From Cryptomeria japonica (Eukaryota > Streptophyta > Pinopsida > Cupressales > Cupressaceae), in the NCBI RefSeq assembly GCF_030272615.1, contig NC_081408.1, forward strand, positions 761,910,673 through 761,974,672: 64,000 nt of DNA, in the 5' to 3' direction. Both the position numbers and the translations under genes were made by a program. Shown here piece after piece: positions 48,222 to 59,496 of the stretch (positions within the stretch are counted from its first letter, which is position 1; each line of letters opens with the position of its first letter). The notes under the pieces are model-generated. The model did not search any database. It saw only the letters and a program-made list of their open reading frames with translations, and was not told the origin of the DNA.

Positions 48222-49403
48222 AGGAATAGATGGCATGGTGCTTAAGTACATTGTACAAGTTGTGGTTTTTTTTGTGTGTCATGTATAGAATAAAAACTTG
48301 TCTCATGTTGACAAGGCAACTAGTGCTACATAGGTCTTGACATTTGCTGACATGGAATGTGGTAAAACATTTGATCCATCATTTCCTAGTTCTCCAGTTG
48401 AGGTTGTAGAAGAGCGCATTGCTGATGATGATGCCATTTTTATTAAGGGACCAAAGAGTTCAAGGCCAGTTTCCATAATTCTAAAAGGTGCTAATGATTA
48501 TATGTTAAATAAAATGGAATGATCTATACATGATGCAATTTCTATTATGAAGAGAACATTAAAGTCTAATATTGTACTTGTTGTTGGTGGTGTTGTTGAA
48601 ACAACTTTGTTTATATACCTAGATAATTTGGCAACTATTTTTATAAGAGTGATGGCACAACGTCGGTTGTTATTATTATTGCAGAGTTACTGAATTAGGC
48701 AAATGACATTGCTTGGAATAAAATTAATCCAACTTCTATCATCAGTGGATATAGGCTTACAATGCAAGAAGCGTATAAATATATTGATGATAAATTGGTT
48801 GTTAAGATTGACAAGCTTAGCATGGATTCACTTATCAACTATGTAAAGACTAGAATGACCTCAAAAATTCTAGCTACAAACAATAACTTATTTGCAAAAA
48901 TATTTGTTGAAGTTAGTCAAGCTATAAAAACTCCTCACAACAAGGGTGAAATCAAATATTTAATCAAGGGCATCAATGTTTTGAAGGCACATGGATAGGG
49001 TTCTAAAGATTCTATTGAATGGTTATGCTCTAAATAATGGTCAGGTAGCTCATGGAATGCCTACAAGAGTGACACCAACAAGAGTTGCATGTTTGAATTT
49101 CAATCTTCAAAAGAAAAGAATGAAAATCGGAGTGCAAGGTCTTGTCACTTATCCAAGGCAACTTGAAAGGATTTGTGAAAGAGAAGCAGATATAACTAAA
49201 GCGTGTATTGAGAATATTCTAAGAGCTAGTGCAAATGTAATTTTAACAACAAAAGAAATAGATGGCATTTCTATTAATAACTTTGTAGAGGCTAGGGCAA
49301 TTGATGTGTGTTGTGTATGTAAGGAATACTTTCATCATGTTGCCATGGTGATTGGTGCTACATAGGTCCTGACATTTGCTGACATGGAAGGTGGTGAAAC
49401 AAT
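48222..49403 (+). pseudogene. CCT1: CCT1 (TCP-1 alpha) processed pseudogene, parts permuted
   Basis: Intron-free remains of the chaperonin TCP-1 subunit alpha, part of the cytosolic CCT ring that folds actin and tubulin. The first part (48222 to about 48645) encodes a later region of the protein: GID...FADMECGKTFDPSF, VEVVEERIADDD, ILKGANDYML, SIHDAISIMKRTL, YLDNLAT. The second part (about 48648-49403) encodes an earlier region: SDGTTSVVIIIAELL (nucleotide-binding GDGTTS motif), PTSIISGYRLTMQEA, LINYVKTRMTSK, IKGINVLKAHG, then LNGYALN, RVACLNFNLQ, READITKACIENI, and again GATxVLTFADMEGGET. So about 50 codons occur at both ends. Stops and frameshifts are frequent. The family assignment is firm; the protein order in the two parts is reversed relative to a normal gene. 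Confidence 0.88.
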
Positions 49404-50147
49404 GACATGGTCAAGCTTTAAAAAGAGGAAAATTAAAAGAATTAACACTAAAAATGATAAGAGTGTAGTGTTATAAATTGTCACCTTTCAATTTACATCT
49501 CATGTTTTGTGCCCCTATTTTAGCATGTCTTGCCCTCATCTTCTATCTAGGTCTATTTTGTGCCCAAACTCCAATTTTGATGCCATGAACACCCACTGCT
49601 GAACTTGCTAGAGGGATGTCCCTACCCCTAGGGAATTATTGAGGTCCCTTTCTAAAAAGGACCATAGAACCCAACACCCTGGTCCCTCTTAGTTGGGCCC
49701 TATTTTGAAATGGGGAAGGGGTCCTATTTCTCCAGCGAGAATTCAACTTTGTGGATATGCCGAAGATTAGCCTAATCGGTAAATGGCCTATAGACCCCTA
49801 TATAAAAACATTTAATTAACTGAATTTCATCTAAGCATCTATCAATCAGACTCATGCAATCGAGCAATTTTCTATCCGTAAAGCATTCATCAACAAGCAT
49901 TTTCAAAGATCTTCAAGGCTACATTTTCTTCATTCAATCATAAATTTTTGAGCTCCCTTATTTTTTTAAAAATAAATTTATAAATTAAATTTATCTACTT
50001 GGAGAATTTTCACTATATGGTCGATCATTTAACTTTCATTTAAATATAATTATTATTTAAAATAAATATATAACTATCATTTAACTATATATAGTTAAAA
50101 TATATAACCATCAATTAATTGCATGAAATTTCCACAGTCCATAATAA
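49404..50147. other. Intergenic, nothing recognised
   Basis: Contains short GC-richer text near 49600-49760 (GGGATGTCCCTACCCCTAGGG) without a coding frame or RNA fold I can name. Confidence 0.45.
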
Positions 50148-50318
50148 ATTGTAAATTTGGCTTCTGGATTTGACTGTGTGAGCAATTTTTTCTGTCAACA
50201 TTTTGAATCATGCTCTATGATCCATCACCAGGATGGTAAAGCTTGAAAAGAGAAATGATTCAAAACGTTGATAGAAAAAAATGTTCATCCAATCAAATCT
50301 AGAAGCCAAATTTACAAT
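50148..50318. repeat. MITE-like inverted repeat
   Basis: 171 bp. Arms 50148-50212 and 50255-50318 are complementary over most of about 64 bp (ATTGTAAATTTGGCTTCT and AGAAGCCAAATTTACAAT at the outer ends) around a loop of about 42 bp. Both outer flanks are AT-rich with TATAACCATCA-type text (50103-50114 and 50319-50330). Size and fold fit a miniature inverted-repeat element; the superfamily is not assigned. Confidence 0.75.
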
Positions 50319-51390
50319 ATATAACCATCATTTAACTATAAGTTACGAAAAAAGTCCAAAATGAAGTCTATTTCATTTATTTGAAAATAATCTCATCCTA
50401 AAAATTGCAATGACTTAGCATAAAAACTACAAACAAACCTTAGAATTCAGCTCCACTACGACAATTCATCACGAGAGAACAAACAAAGAAGGCAATTTAT
50501 TCTAACTCTTGTGTGGAGAAGGAATGATTTCGATAAGGGAGAGTCGAGGTAGAACAAGTGATTACAAAGGAACAAGTAACCTCTAATGGAATTGCAAATA
50601 TGTCATTGCGATTAGAGTCAGAGAAGAACACAGTTTTGTAGATGTTGCAAGCCATTGTATCTATACGAGTCGCAAACCTTCTACAAACTATGCCACAATT
50701 GAAGGTGGACATCACCAATGCCCTTTTGCCCTACACTCAGGTTGGCATACCTGTTGGATCCTAGTGCTCTTTCTTCCTCGTCTTCTCACTCCATAATTGG
50801 ATGGTGAGATTGAAAGGCATTAATTTATGATGAAAAGCATAATAAGTGATTGAAAACATAATTAATGTGTGAAAACATAATTCGTGATTGAACACTCTCG
50901 TTGTTTGAAAAAATATAGATGGTATAAAAGGATTGAATGCTTTCTCTATTTGAAAACATATAGATGACATAAAATGATTCAATGCATGTGCTCTTTGAAA
51001 ACATAACAAACAATTAATTAGTAACATTATCAAGTGAAAGCAAAAGACAATATGATGGCAAATAAAATTATGGGACTGGCACTGCTAGCCTACTACCTCT
51101 TTTCATATGTTTTTAGTTTGAGGGGAAAACCTTGGTAGTTATTTTGAGGGTGACATTTGTATAATATTGGTAATTCATATTCTTTAACAAGGCTATGCAT
51201 TGATTCACTATACCCATATCTAAAAGAAACTTTTTCTCCAAGGACCTTTTCAAATAAGTGCAATAATGTTCAATGTTTACTCAACATTTTAAAAGTAAAA
51301 TGTCATAACTAAAATAGCAAAAGTTACTAAACAAAACATCTAATCACCATAAAGATCACTTGTCTTCCTTTTTGGTAGAAGACAACAAAA
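50319..51390. other. Intergenic with a degenerate tandem repeat
   Basis: At about 50880-51010 a unit of roughly 50 bp (GATTGAATGCTTTCTCTATT, TGAAAACATATAGATG) is repeated about three times with decay. No gene supported elsewhere in this stretch. Confidence 0.5.
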
Positions 51391-51679
51391 AACCATTAAT
51401 TTTTTCTTAGGAACCAATTACATTAAAGAGGGGCAAATCAAATAGATCTAGCCTCAATCCGACAAAGATAGGGCTGATAAATTCTAATTAGATTCATCGG
51501 TTGGGACTTAATTCCCTCTTTAAGTTGAACTACAAAAATGTGGAGATTAGAGTAAATGTATGTAAATTGAAGCAATTATGCACAAACAGTGAGCTACCAT
51601 CATCAAATGGAGCCATGAACTTAGATTTGAGAAATATGTAAATGTTTGGATTTGTTCGTAGAAGGTCGACCTGAATTGT
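51391..51679 (-). repeat. Repeat X, copy 2, first part
   Basis: Reverse complement of about 28890-29185 (anchors ACATTAAAGAGGGG, AGCAATTATGCACAAACAGT, TGAGAAATATGTAAATG). It is cut at 51679 by G6 and continues at 57856. Confidence 0.87.
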
Positions 51680-52451
51680 TGATGTAGGAGCATCCCTGAC
51701 TCATGGCAATCTTGCATCAACCAAAAATATTTCCCTTTGTTTTGCTTTTTGTTTGCAATTTCAGCATTTCTTTCTATGTGTACTGGTCTTGGATCACCAG
51801 AACCTATGGAGTTGGATTCTACTTGAAGACTTGATCATCTTTCTTATTTTCTAGATGACGTCACATTTGGATAATTTTTCGACAAGATATCGCTACCAGT
51901 TTTCTTCACAGTTCTTTGTTACCGGTTTCTTGGACCTATTTTGGTGATCTACTGGAACCCTTCCAAAGCTTGCAGAGACTTGGGCGTTGATGTCGATGTT
52001 CCTCGGCATGTGGCTGATCTTTTTCCTATGATCTACACTTCATTCTTTGGATTTTTTTGAGGAATCTCTTGGCGGAGGCCAACCTTGTTGGTTTTACATG
52101 TTAGGTCTTGTTCTTCAGGTTTTGATCCCTTTTGGGCCGATCAGATCCCCTTGGATCGTATATATCATTGTAATTGAGAATTAGAATGTATCAAAGGTTG
52201 GAAGATAGAGCATAGAAGATAGATTGTGAGATTTAAGGTCCTGGTTGTGACCTATTTTGTATGTTCTAGTAGGCCTATGTGTCGATTTATGTAACCCAAA
52301 TGATTATTGGTTGATTGTATTCAAATTTCATGATATAATTCTATCTATTCTACATAGCCTCCATTATATCTCTATGTTTCTATTGTGTTTACTCTTGCTG
52401 ACTAGTTTAGACTAATCTCTTTGAGGTTCCTCCTTACCGGTGACTGCATCA
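51680..52451 (+). repeat. G6 5' LTR (772 bp)
   Basis: Starts TGATGTAGGAGCATCC and ends GTGACTGCATCA. It pairs with 57085-57855 and is related to the LTRs of G7 and G8. Confidence 0.92.
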
Positions 52452-52453
52452 AG

Positions 52454-52464
52454 TGGTATCAGAG
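52454..52464 (+). other. G6 primer binding site
   Basis: TGGTATCAGAG two bases after the LTR: initiator-tRNA-Met type. Confidence 0.92.
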
Positions 52465-52551
52465 TGAGTTTTCATCCCAGTTTTCCTGAGAATTTTGTTG
52501 TAGGGTGGCAAACTATGGATCCGACCTACAGCTACGGAGGACTGGCGAAAC

Positions 52552-53657
52552 ATGGTGTGAAGAGGAACTAGGAATGGTGGAGCACGTGGGAATGAAAACC
52601 CAATAGTGATGGAAATGTTGCATGGGATAGAAGCCCGGTTGGAAGTTGTGGAAACAACACAAAGAAGAGATCGCCATATTGAATATGTAAGTGAAGATGA
52701 AGGAGAAGAAGCCCCGATGGAACAAGCAAATCCACTGACGGTCGATCCGGATGAAGAGAGGCTTTTGAGGGTTTTGAGTAGGGATAATACTAAACCACAT
52801 TTTACCCCACCAGAATATGATGGAAAGTTGGATTTCAATGAATTGATGGATTGGATATCGAAGATGGAGAAGTATTTTGATTTTGAGAACACCGCAAAGG
52901 AAAGAAAGGTGAAATATGCCTGTACCCGATTGAAAGGTCATGCATCTCTTTGGTAGGAACATTTACAGGTTGATAGACAGAGAAGAGGTAAAGAGAAAAA
53001 TAAGACTTGGGATCGGATGGTTGCTAAGTTGAAGTCAAAATTTATACCGATTGATTATCAAGTGAATCTGTTCTGAAAGTTTCAGAATCTGAGATAGAAG
53101 GAATCTAGTGTGAAGGAGTACATCGAAGCATTTTACAAGTTGAAAAAAAGATCCAGACATGTTGATGATGAAGTTGAACAAGTTTCAAGATATTTGAATG
53201 GATTTCGGATGTCTATACAAGATGAACTCAGTTTGATCAATTGGAGAGTGTAGAGGAGGCTTACCAATATGCCCTAAATGAAGAAGAGAAGTTAAACAAA
53301 AGACACGAACAGAGGCAGAAAGGTAGAGGTGGAAGTTTTACCTGAGGTAGATTTCAAGGAGGAAGAGTATATACTAGAGGAAGAGGTACCTATAAAGATC
53401 AGAGCAAATACAAGGAAGTAAGCAAAGAATAAAATTCATACATGAAATATGATAGAAATTTCTACCGAAGGAGAGAATCAGATAGCTACCGAAATGAGAA
53501 TTTTGGGAGACATGACAAGAGAACATTTAGAGGTACTTTCTTTAAGTGTAGAGGAGAAGGACAGTGTGCATTTGAATGTAAGAAGACAGAGAATACCAAA
53601 AGAACAATAGTGGTGGAAGAAAACCCCACTGGATCAGCTAACAAGCTAGAAGATTGA
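52552..53657 (+). pseudogene. G6 gag
   Basis: Begins at the ATG at 52552 (third codon already TGA). Readable gag core: DPDEERLLRVLSR, FTPPEYDGKLDFNELMDW, KYACTRLKGHASLW (about 52740-52955), then several stops and frame changes through the SSVKEY and HVDDEVEQ segments. The zinc knuckle near 53547 reads FKCRGEGQCAFECK, where G8 keeps FKCGGEGHRAFECK (about 63893): the zinc-binding His is lost. Confidence 0.87.
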
Positions 53658-53669
53658 GAACTGTTAAAG

Positions 53670-54032
53670 ATGAGGAGAGTTTTGTGTCATACCGGAGAAG
53701 ATGAAGAACCCTTGCAAAGGAGGAATTTGTTCAAGACCAAATGTAAGGTATCTAGTAAGTGTTGTAAAGTTGTTATTGATAGTGGTAGTTTAGATAATCT
53801 TATTTCAGAAGAGATGGTGAACAAGTTGAATTTGGAAATACTGAAACACCCTAAGCCTTATCAGATAGCATGGATTTGGGATGAACATAAGTTATTGGTA
53901 AGTGAGCAATGTTTGGTGAAATTAAAATTTGGGAATTATCATGATGAAGTTTTGTGTGATATTATGCTTATGGATATTTGTCACATTTTGTTGGGAAGAC
54001 CTTGGCAAGTTGATAGATGGACAAATATATGA
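53670..54032 (+). pseudogene. G6 aspartic protease
   Basis: Retropepsin with VIDSGSLDNLIS (active-site DSG, about 53772) and LLGRPWQVDR (about 53990). The frame ends in a stop just after the domain; the connection to RT needs frame changes. Confidence 0.88.
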
Positions 54033-54082
54033 TGGGAGGAAGAACATATACATTATTGTGGCAAATAGAATGAAGCAAATTA

Positions 54083-55460
54083 TTGTTACCTTTGGAGGAA
54101 CCTTTGAAGAGTGAAGTTTGTACGAATGCTAGGATTTGTTTGGTGGATGGAAGGAAGTTCCTGGATGGAATGAGACATGAGAATGTGTGTTTTGCCTTGG
54201 TTCCTAAGAAGACTGGGAGACCAGAACCAGAAGAAGAACAACCAGAGGAGATAAAAGATTTGCTAACAGAATATGAAGACATCATTTAAGATCATGTGCC
54301 TAATGGATTACCACTGGTTAGAAGTATCAGTCATTGCATGGATTTGATTCCCAGAGCTAGTTTACCTAACAAACCTGCACACCGGTTGACAGTGATAGAG
54401 AATGAAGAACTAAACAGACAAGTGCACGAACTGTTGAAGAAAGGTTTGATCAGAGAAAGTTTGAGCCATTGTACAGTACCAACAGTATTGGCACCTAAGA
54501 AGAATGGAGAGTGGAGAATGTGTACTGATTCCAGAGCAATAAACAAGATCATAGTGAAATATCAGTTTCCTTTGCCTAGTATGGATGACATAATGGATTG
54601 TTTGAGTGGAGCAAGATACTTTACAAAGATGGATTTGAAGAGTAGATATCATTAGATTAGGATCCGAGAAGGAGATGAGTCGAAGACAACATTCAAGACA
54701 AATGAGGGACTGTATGAATGGTTGGTGATGCCTTTCGGGTTAACTAATGAACTGAGTACTTTCATGAGGTTGATGAATGAGGTATTGAATAAATTCTTGG
54801 GTAAGTTTGTTATTGTTTACTTGGATGACATTCTAATTTTCAGTAAGAGAAAAGAGGAGCATTTGTTGCATTTGAGACAAGTTTTGGAGAGGTTGAGAGA
54901 AGAGAAGCTATTGATAAATCTTAAGAAGTGTACTTTCATGAAGGAAGAGTTAGTCTATTTGAGATTTGTCATATCTGATGATGGACCCTGAGAAAGTAAA
55001 GGAAATTGTCGAATGGCCTACACTAGAAAGCATTGGAGAGGTAAGATGATTTCATGCATTGGAATGTTTCTATCAGAAGTTCATTAGAAATTTCAGTTCA
55101 GTTTGTAACCCTACGACTAAGAACATGAGAGGAGATACAAAGGAATTCAAATGGACCACCGAAGAAAATAAAAGTTTTGAGTTATTGAAGCAAAAAGTGA
55201 CTAAGTAGCCTATGTTAGCTTTACCGGATTTCAATAAGGTATTTCAAGTTAATTGTGATGCAAGTGTAACAACAATTGGAGTAGTTTTGAGTCAAGAAGG
55301 AAGAGCAGTAGCCTATTTCAGTGAGAAATTGAATGATGCTAGGAGAAGATATTCAATAAATGATCAGGAATTTTATGCCATAATTCAAGCCTTGAAGAAG
55401 AGGAGACATTATTTGTTACCTAAGGAGTTTGTATTGCATATAGATCATCAAGCCTTGTAG
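54083..55460 (+). pseudogene. G6 reverse transcriptase and RNase H
   Basis: RT motifs in order: KKGLIRESLSHCTVPTVLAPKK (about 54430), MCTDSRAINKI (about 54520), TKMDLKSRYH followed by TAG where Q is usual (54653), LVMPFGL (about 54722), YLDDILIFS (about 54820). The RNase H part ([27 protein letters not shown], about 55240-55340) lies in another frame. Typical Gypsy order RT then RNase H. Confidence 0.9.
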
Positions 55461-56562
55461 CATTTGAACAGTCAGAGTAAGTTGAATCAGAGACATATGA
55501 GATGGGTACAAATTTTGTAGAGTTACACCTTTGTGTTGAAGCATATAAGTAGGAAATATAATAAAGTTGTTGATGCATTGAGTAGGAGAAGGAATTTGCT
55601 GACTGAGATAAGAGTGACAGTGTTAGGATTTGAAGAATTGAAGACCTTGTATGTTGATGAGCCGGATTTTGGAGAACCTTTGAAAGCATGTAGAGAACTG
55701 GTTATGGAAGATAGGAGTAAGTGGTTGGATTATTTCATGCAGGATGGGATGTTATTCAGAGGAGTTCAGTTGTGCATACCTAAGAGTTCTTTGAGGGAGA
55801 ATCTGATTAAGGAGAAACATAGTGGAGGATTAGCCAGACACTTTGGTGTTGACAAAATAGTAGCCTTAGTGAGTGAGCAGTACTTTTGGCCCTAGATTCA
55901 TAAGGATGTTAAGAAATATGTGCAAAGTTGTAGAGTTTGTCAAGTTGCAAAAGGGAGTAGTCAGAATGTGGGATTGTATAAGCCTTTGACAGTACCGGTA
56001 ATACCTTGGGAGGACATAGGCATGGATTCCATACTAGGATTTCCTAAGACACAAAGAGGGAATGATTTTATATTTGTGGTGGTGGATAGATTCTCTAAGA
56101 TGGCTCATTTCATACCTTGTAAGAAGACATCAGATGTAGTGCATGTAGCAGACCTATTATTTAAGGAAGTAGTGAGATTGCATGGATTAAGAGCATAGTT
56201 TCAAACGGAGATACTAAGTTTGTTGGTTATTTTTGGAGAACACTTTGGAAGAAGATGAAGATAGATTTGTAATTCAGTTCTACTTTTCACCCACAAACTA
56301 ATGGAAAGACAGAGGTAGTAAACCGGAGCTTGGGAATTTTACTGAGATGTTTAGTAGGAGATAAAACTAGAAGTTGGGATTTGATTTTAGCGCAAGCCGA
56401 GTTTGCCTACAATAATTCAGTGAATAGGAGTACCAAAAAAAAAACCTTTTGAGATAATTACCGAAGTGCATCCTAGAGGTATATCAAAATTAAGGGATAT
56501 TAGCAGTGATGACCGGAGAAGTTCAGAAGCAGAGGACTTTGCATATTTAGGTTAAACAACAT
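55461..56562 (+). pseudogene. G6 integrase
   Basis: Zinc finger HFGVDK...CRVCQVAKG (about 55845-55950), core [21 protein letters not shown] and [11 protein letters not shown] (about 56015-56115), interrupted by TAG at 55893 and by shifts after 56198. The remaining core and the linker are recognisable by comparison with G7, but only in pieces. Confidence 0.85.
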
Positions 56563-57051
56563 TTGGAGGACATGAACAACAAATATAAGGAAAAGGCAGA
56601 TGAGAAGAGGAGACATAAGGAATTTGAATTTGGTGATGAAGTGATGGTGTATCTAAGAAAAGAGAGATTTTTGGTTGGAACATATAACAAGTTACAGATG
56701 AGGAAGTTTGGACCGTGTAAGATCTCGAGGAAATTCAGTTCTGGAAATGCATATGAAGTGGAGTTATCGGATACTCTGAGTATTTCACTGGTGTTCAATA
56801 TTGCAGAACTTCATGAGTATCATGAACCAGAATTCATTGAAGACAGTATAGCAAACATGGAGAAACAGTTGCCCCCGAAGGAACCAGATCAGATTGAGGA
56901 AATTTTGGATAGTAGAATTGGGCGTAGTCCCCGGAGCGGTCAGTATCAGGAGTACCTGGTGAAATGGAAGGGGAAACAAGTTGAAGATTCATCTTGGATT
57001 TCTCAAGAAGAGGTAGACTATCTTGGTTTTCCTGTGACCCCAGAAAAGTGA
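56563..57051 (+). pseudogene. G6 integrase end and chromodomain
   Basis: A 162-codon open stretch: the integrase C-terminal barrel (VMVYLRKERFLVGTYNKLQMRKFGPCKI) then a chromodomain, EEILDSRIGRS...YLVKWKG...DSSWISQEEV (about 56900-57030), ending at TGA 57049. Chromodomains on integrase define chromoviruses and are known to steer insertion towards marked chromatin. This is the best preserved part of G6. Confidence 0.92.
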
Positions 57052-57084
57052 GAGACTCACTTTTTTTCAACAACCCCGGATGTC

Positions 57085-57855
57085 CAATGCAGTAGCATCC
57101 CCGTTTCATGGCAATCTTGCATCAACCGAAAATATTTCCTTTTGTTTTTCTTTCTATTTTCAATTTAAACATTTATTTCTATTTGTATCGGTCTTGGCTC
57201 ACCAAAACTTGTGGAGTTGGATTCTACTTGAAGACTTGATCATCTTTCTTATTTTCCAACTGCATCGCATTTGGATCATTTTTCGGCAAGATATTGCTAC
57301 CGGTTTTCTTGACAATTCTTTGTTACCACTTGCTTGGACCTATTTTGGTGATCTACCAAAACCCTTTTGAAGCTTGTGGAGTCTTGGGAATTGATGTCGA
57401 TGTTCCTTGGCATCTGGATGACCTTTTCCCTATGATCTACACTTCATCCTTTGGATTTTTTGGAGGAATCTCTTAGCAGAGGCCGACCTTGTTGGTTTTA
57501 CAATTTAGGTCTTGTTCTTTGGGTTTTGATCCCCTTTGGGTCGACCGGATCCCATTGGATTGTATATATCATTGTAATTGAGCATTAGAATGTATGGAAG
57601 GTTGGAAGATAGAGCATAGAAGATAGATCTTGAGATTTAAGGTCCCGATTGTGACCTATTATGTATGTTATAGAAGGCCTATGTGCTGGTTTATGTAACC
57701 CGGATGATTACCAATTGATTGTATTCAAATTTCATGATATAATTCTATCTATTTTGCATTGCCTCCATCATATCTCTTTGTTTTTTTTGTGCTTACTCTT
57801 GCTAACCAGTTCGGGCTGATCTCTTTGAGGTTCCTCCTTATCGGTGACTGCATCA
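57085..57855 (+). repeat. G6 3' LTR (about 771 bp)
   Basis: Pairs with 51680-52451 from GCAGTAGCATCC to GTGACTGCATCA; the first bases are mutated, so the start is approximate. Confidence 0.88.
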
Positions 57856-58661
57856 ATTATCGTGACCAAAATGCCCATCGATCTAATCCTTTGAAATTTT
57901 TACCATCCAAGAGGGAACCTATTCATCTCAGTAAATAATGTTGATCCTAAAAATTGTAGCTTTGTACCCATTTCCTGCACACAGGAAGAAAGGGAAAATG
58001 ATGTACATACACAAATATTGATTGGGCAAATGGCCATGCCAGACTTCAGAAATAACCCATCTCATGATTTCAGCACCACCTTCCATATTATTTTCTTAAT
58101 ACAACTATGTGATATTCGTACAAAATTTGTAATTATTAGTCTAGGATTGGGAAACTATATAGTAAACTAATTGGCGAGCCATGTCAGTCGGTGGAATAAA
58201 TAGAGGGAAAACATATGCACTATTTTGGGTAGATTAAACTCAACATATGTCATCCCTAATCTGAGTTGTTTTTTCATGATGCAAATCATTATTAATACAA
58301 AAAAAAATTATGTGGTGCAAATCATTTGTAAAATTAAGTATTAATGCAAAAATCTTTTCATGATGCACATCAACCTCAAAATTAAATATTTATGCAGAAA
58401 TAATTTCGTGAAATAAATTACGCAATTGAGCATTAATTCAAAGTGATCTAAAGAGGTTGAGTATTATTAATGGCCAGACGTTCATACACGTCTAACTAGG
58501 CAATTACAGAAGAAAATCTAATTCCAAGTAGACAAATTTGATTTTATCACCACAATATTACTTAAGACTTTCTTATGATATATATATGCCTAATATGTGA
58601 CAAATTATAGTTAAGATGTTCTTCGGAGTTATCATCCATGGAAGATGTACCTGTACAATTT
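57856..58661 (-). repeat. Repeat X, copy 2, second part
   Basis: Reverse complement of about 28052-28900. It is interrupted at 58661/58662 by the LTR of G7. Confidence 0.87.
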
Positions 58662-59464
58662 TGAAGCATCACCCTTGAGGAGGGACCTCAAAGAGATAAA
58701 TCTAGACCGGTCGACAAGAGTAAAGACAATGAAAACATAAGAACATGATGGAGGAAATGCAGACGAGATTGAATTATAACATGAAAATTGATTACAACCA
58801 ACTGGTAACAACCGGGTTATAGATACCGACTCACAGGCCTGCTAGAACATGCTCAAAGTATAGAATAGGTCATAGTCGGGACCTCAAATCTCAAGATCTA
58901 TCTTCTATGCTTAGTCTCACTTCTTGATTACATTATAATGCTCTATTACAATGATTTATACAATCCAAGGGGATCCGGTTAGCCCAAAAAGGGATCAAAA
59001 CCCAAAGAACAAGACCTAACATGCAAAACCAACAAGGTCGGCCTCCACAAAAGAAATTCCTCGGAAAAATCCAAAGGATGAAGTGTAGATCACTGGAAAA
59101 GGTTAACCACATGCCAAGTAACATAGGAATCAATCCTCAGGGCTTTGCAAGCTATGAAAGGGATCCGGTAGGTCACCAATGTAAATAGGTCTAGGTAGCC
59201 AATAATGGGAAACTATCAACTGGTAACAAGAAACTTTCTCAAAAACCAGTAGCAATATCTTGCTGGAAAAATATCCAAATGCTCCAAGGTTTGGGAATAA
59301 GGAAGATGATAAAGTCTTCAAGTAAAATCCAACTCCACATATTCTAGTGAGCCAAATCTAGGACACACAGAAATAAATACTGAAACTGCAAACAAAAACA
59401 AAATAGAAAGGAAATATTTTTGGTTGATGCAAGATTGCCATGAACCAGGGATTCCCTTGCATCA
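58662..59464 (-). repeat. G7 3' LTR (803 bp)
   Basis: Similar along its length to the reverse complement of the G6 and G8 LTRs (for example GGTTGATGCAAGATTGCCAT at 59422, GGAGTTGGATT complement near 59330). Confidence 0.9.
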
Positions 59465-59496
59465 GACATTCAAGGTTGTTGAAAAAATTGAGTCTC

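Larger units (their letters stand above)
51680..57855 (+). mobile_element. Chromovirus-type Gypsy element G6
   Basis: Full-length but old: LTRs 51680-52451 and about 57085-57855, PBS, gag, protease, RT, RNase H, integrase and a C-terminal chromodomain, all on the plus strand. It splits copy 2 of repeat X; flanks ATTGT (51675-51679) and ATTAT (57856-57860) are a 5-bp target duplication with one change. LTR divergence and many stops and shifts make it the most decayed complete element here. Confidence 0.93.

Noticed and set aside
48337-48522. A separate small gene for a TCP-1-like protein
   Set aside because: It is one fragment of the broken CCT1 retrocopy, flanked by stops and the rest of the same protein out of order.
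52449-52962. Minus-strand frames of about 150 codons over G6 gag
   Set aside because: Shadow frames of the plus-strand gag, with no domain.
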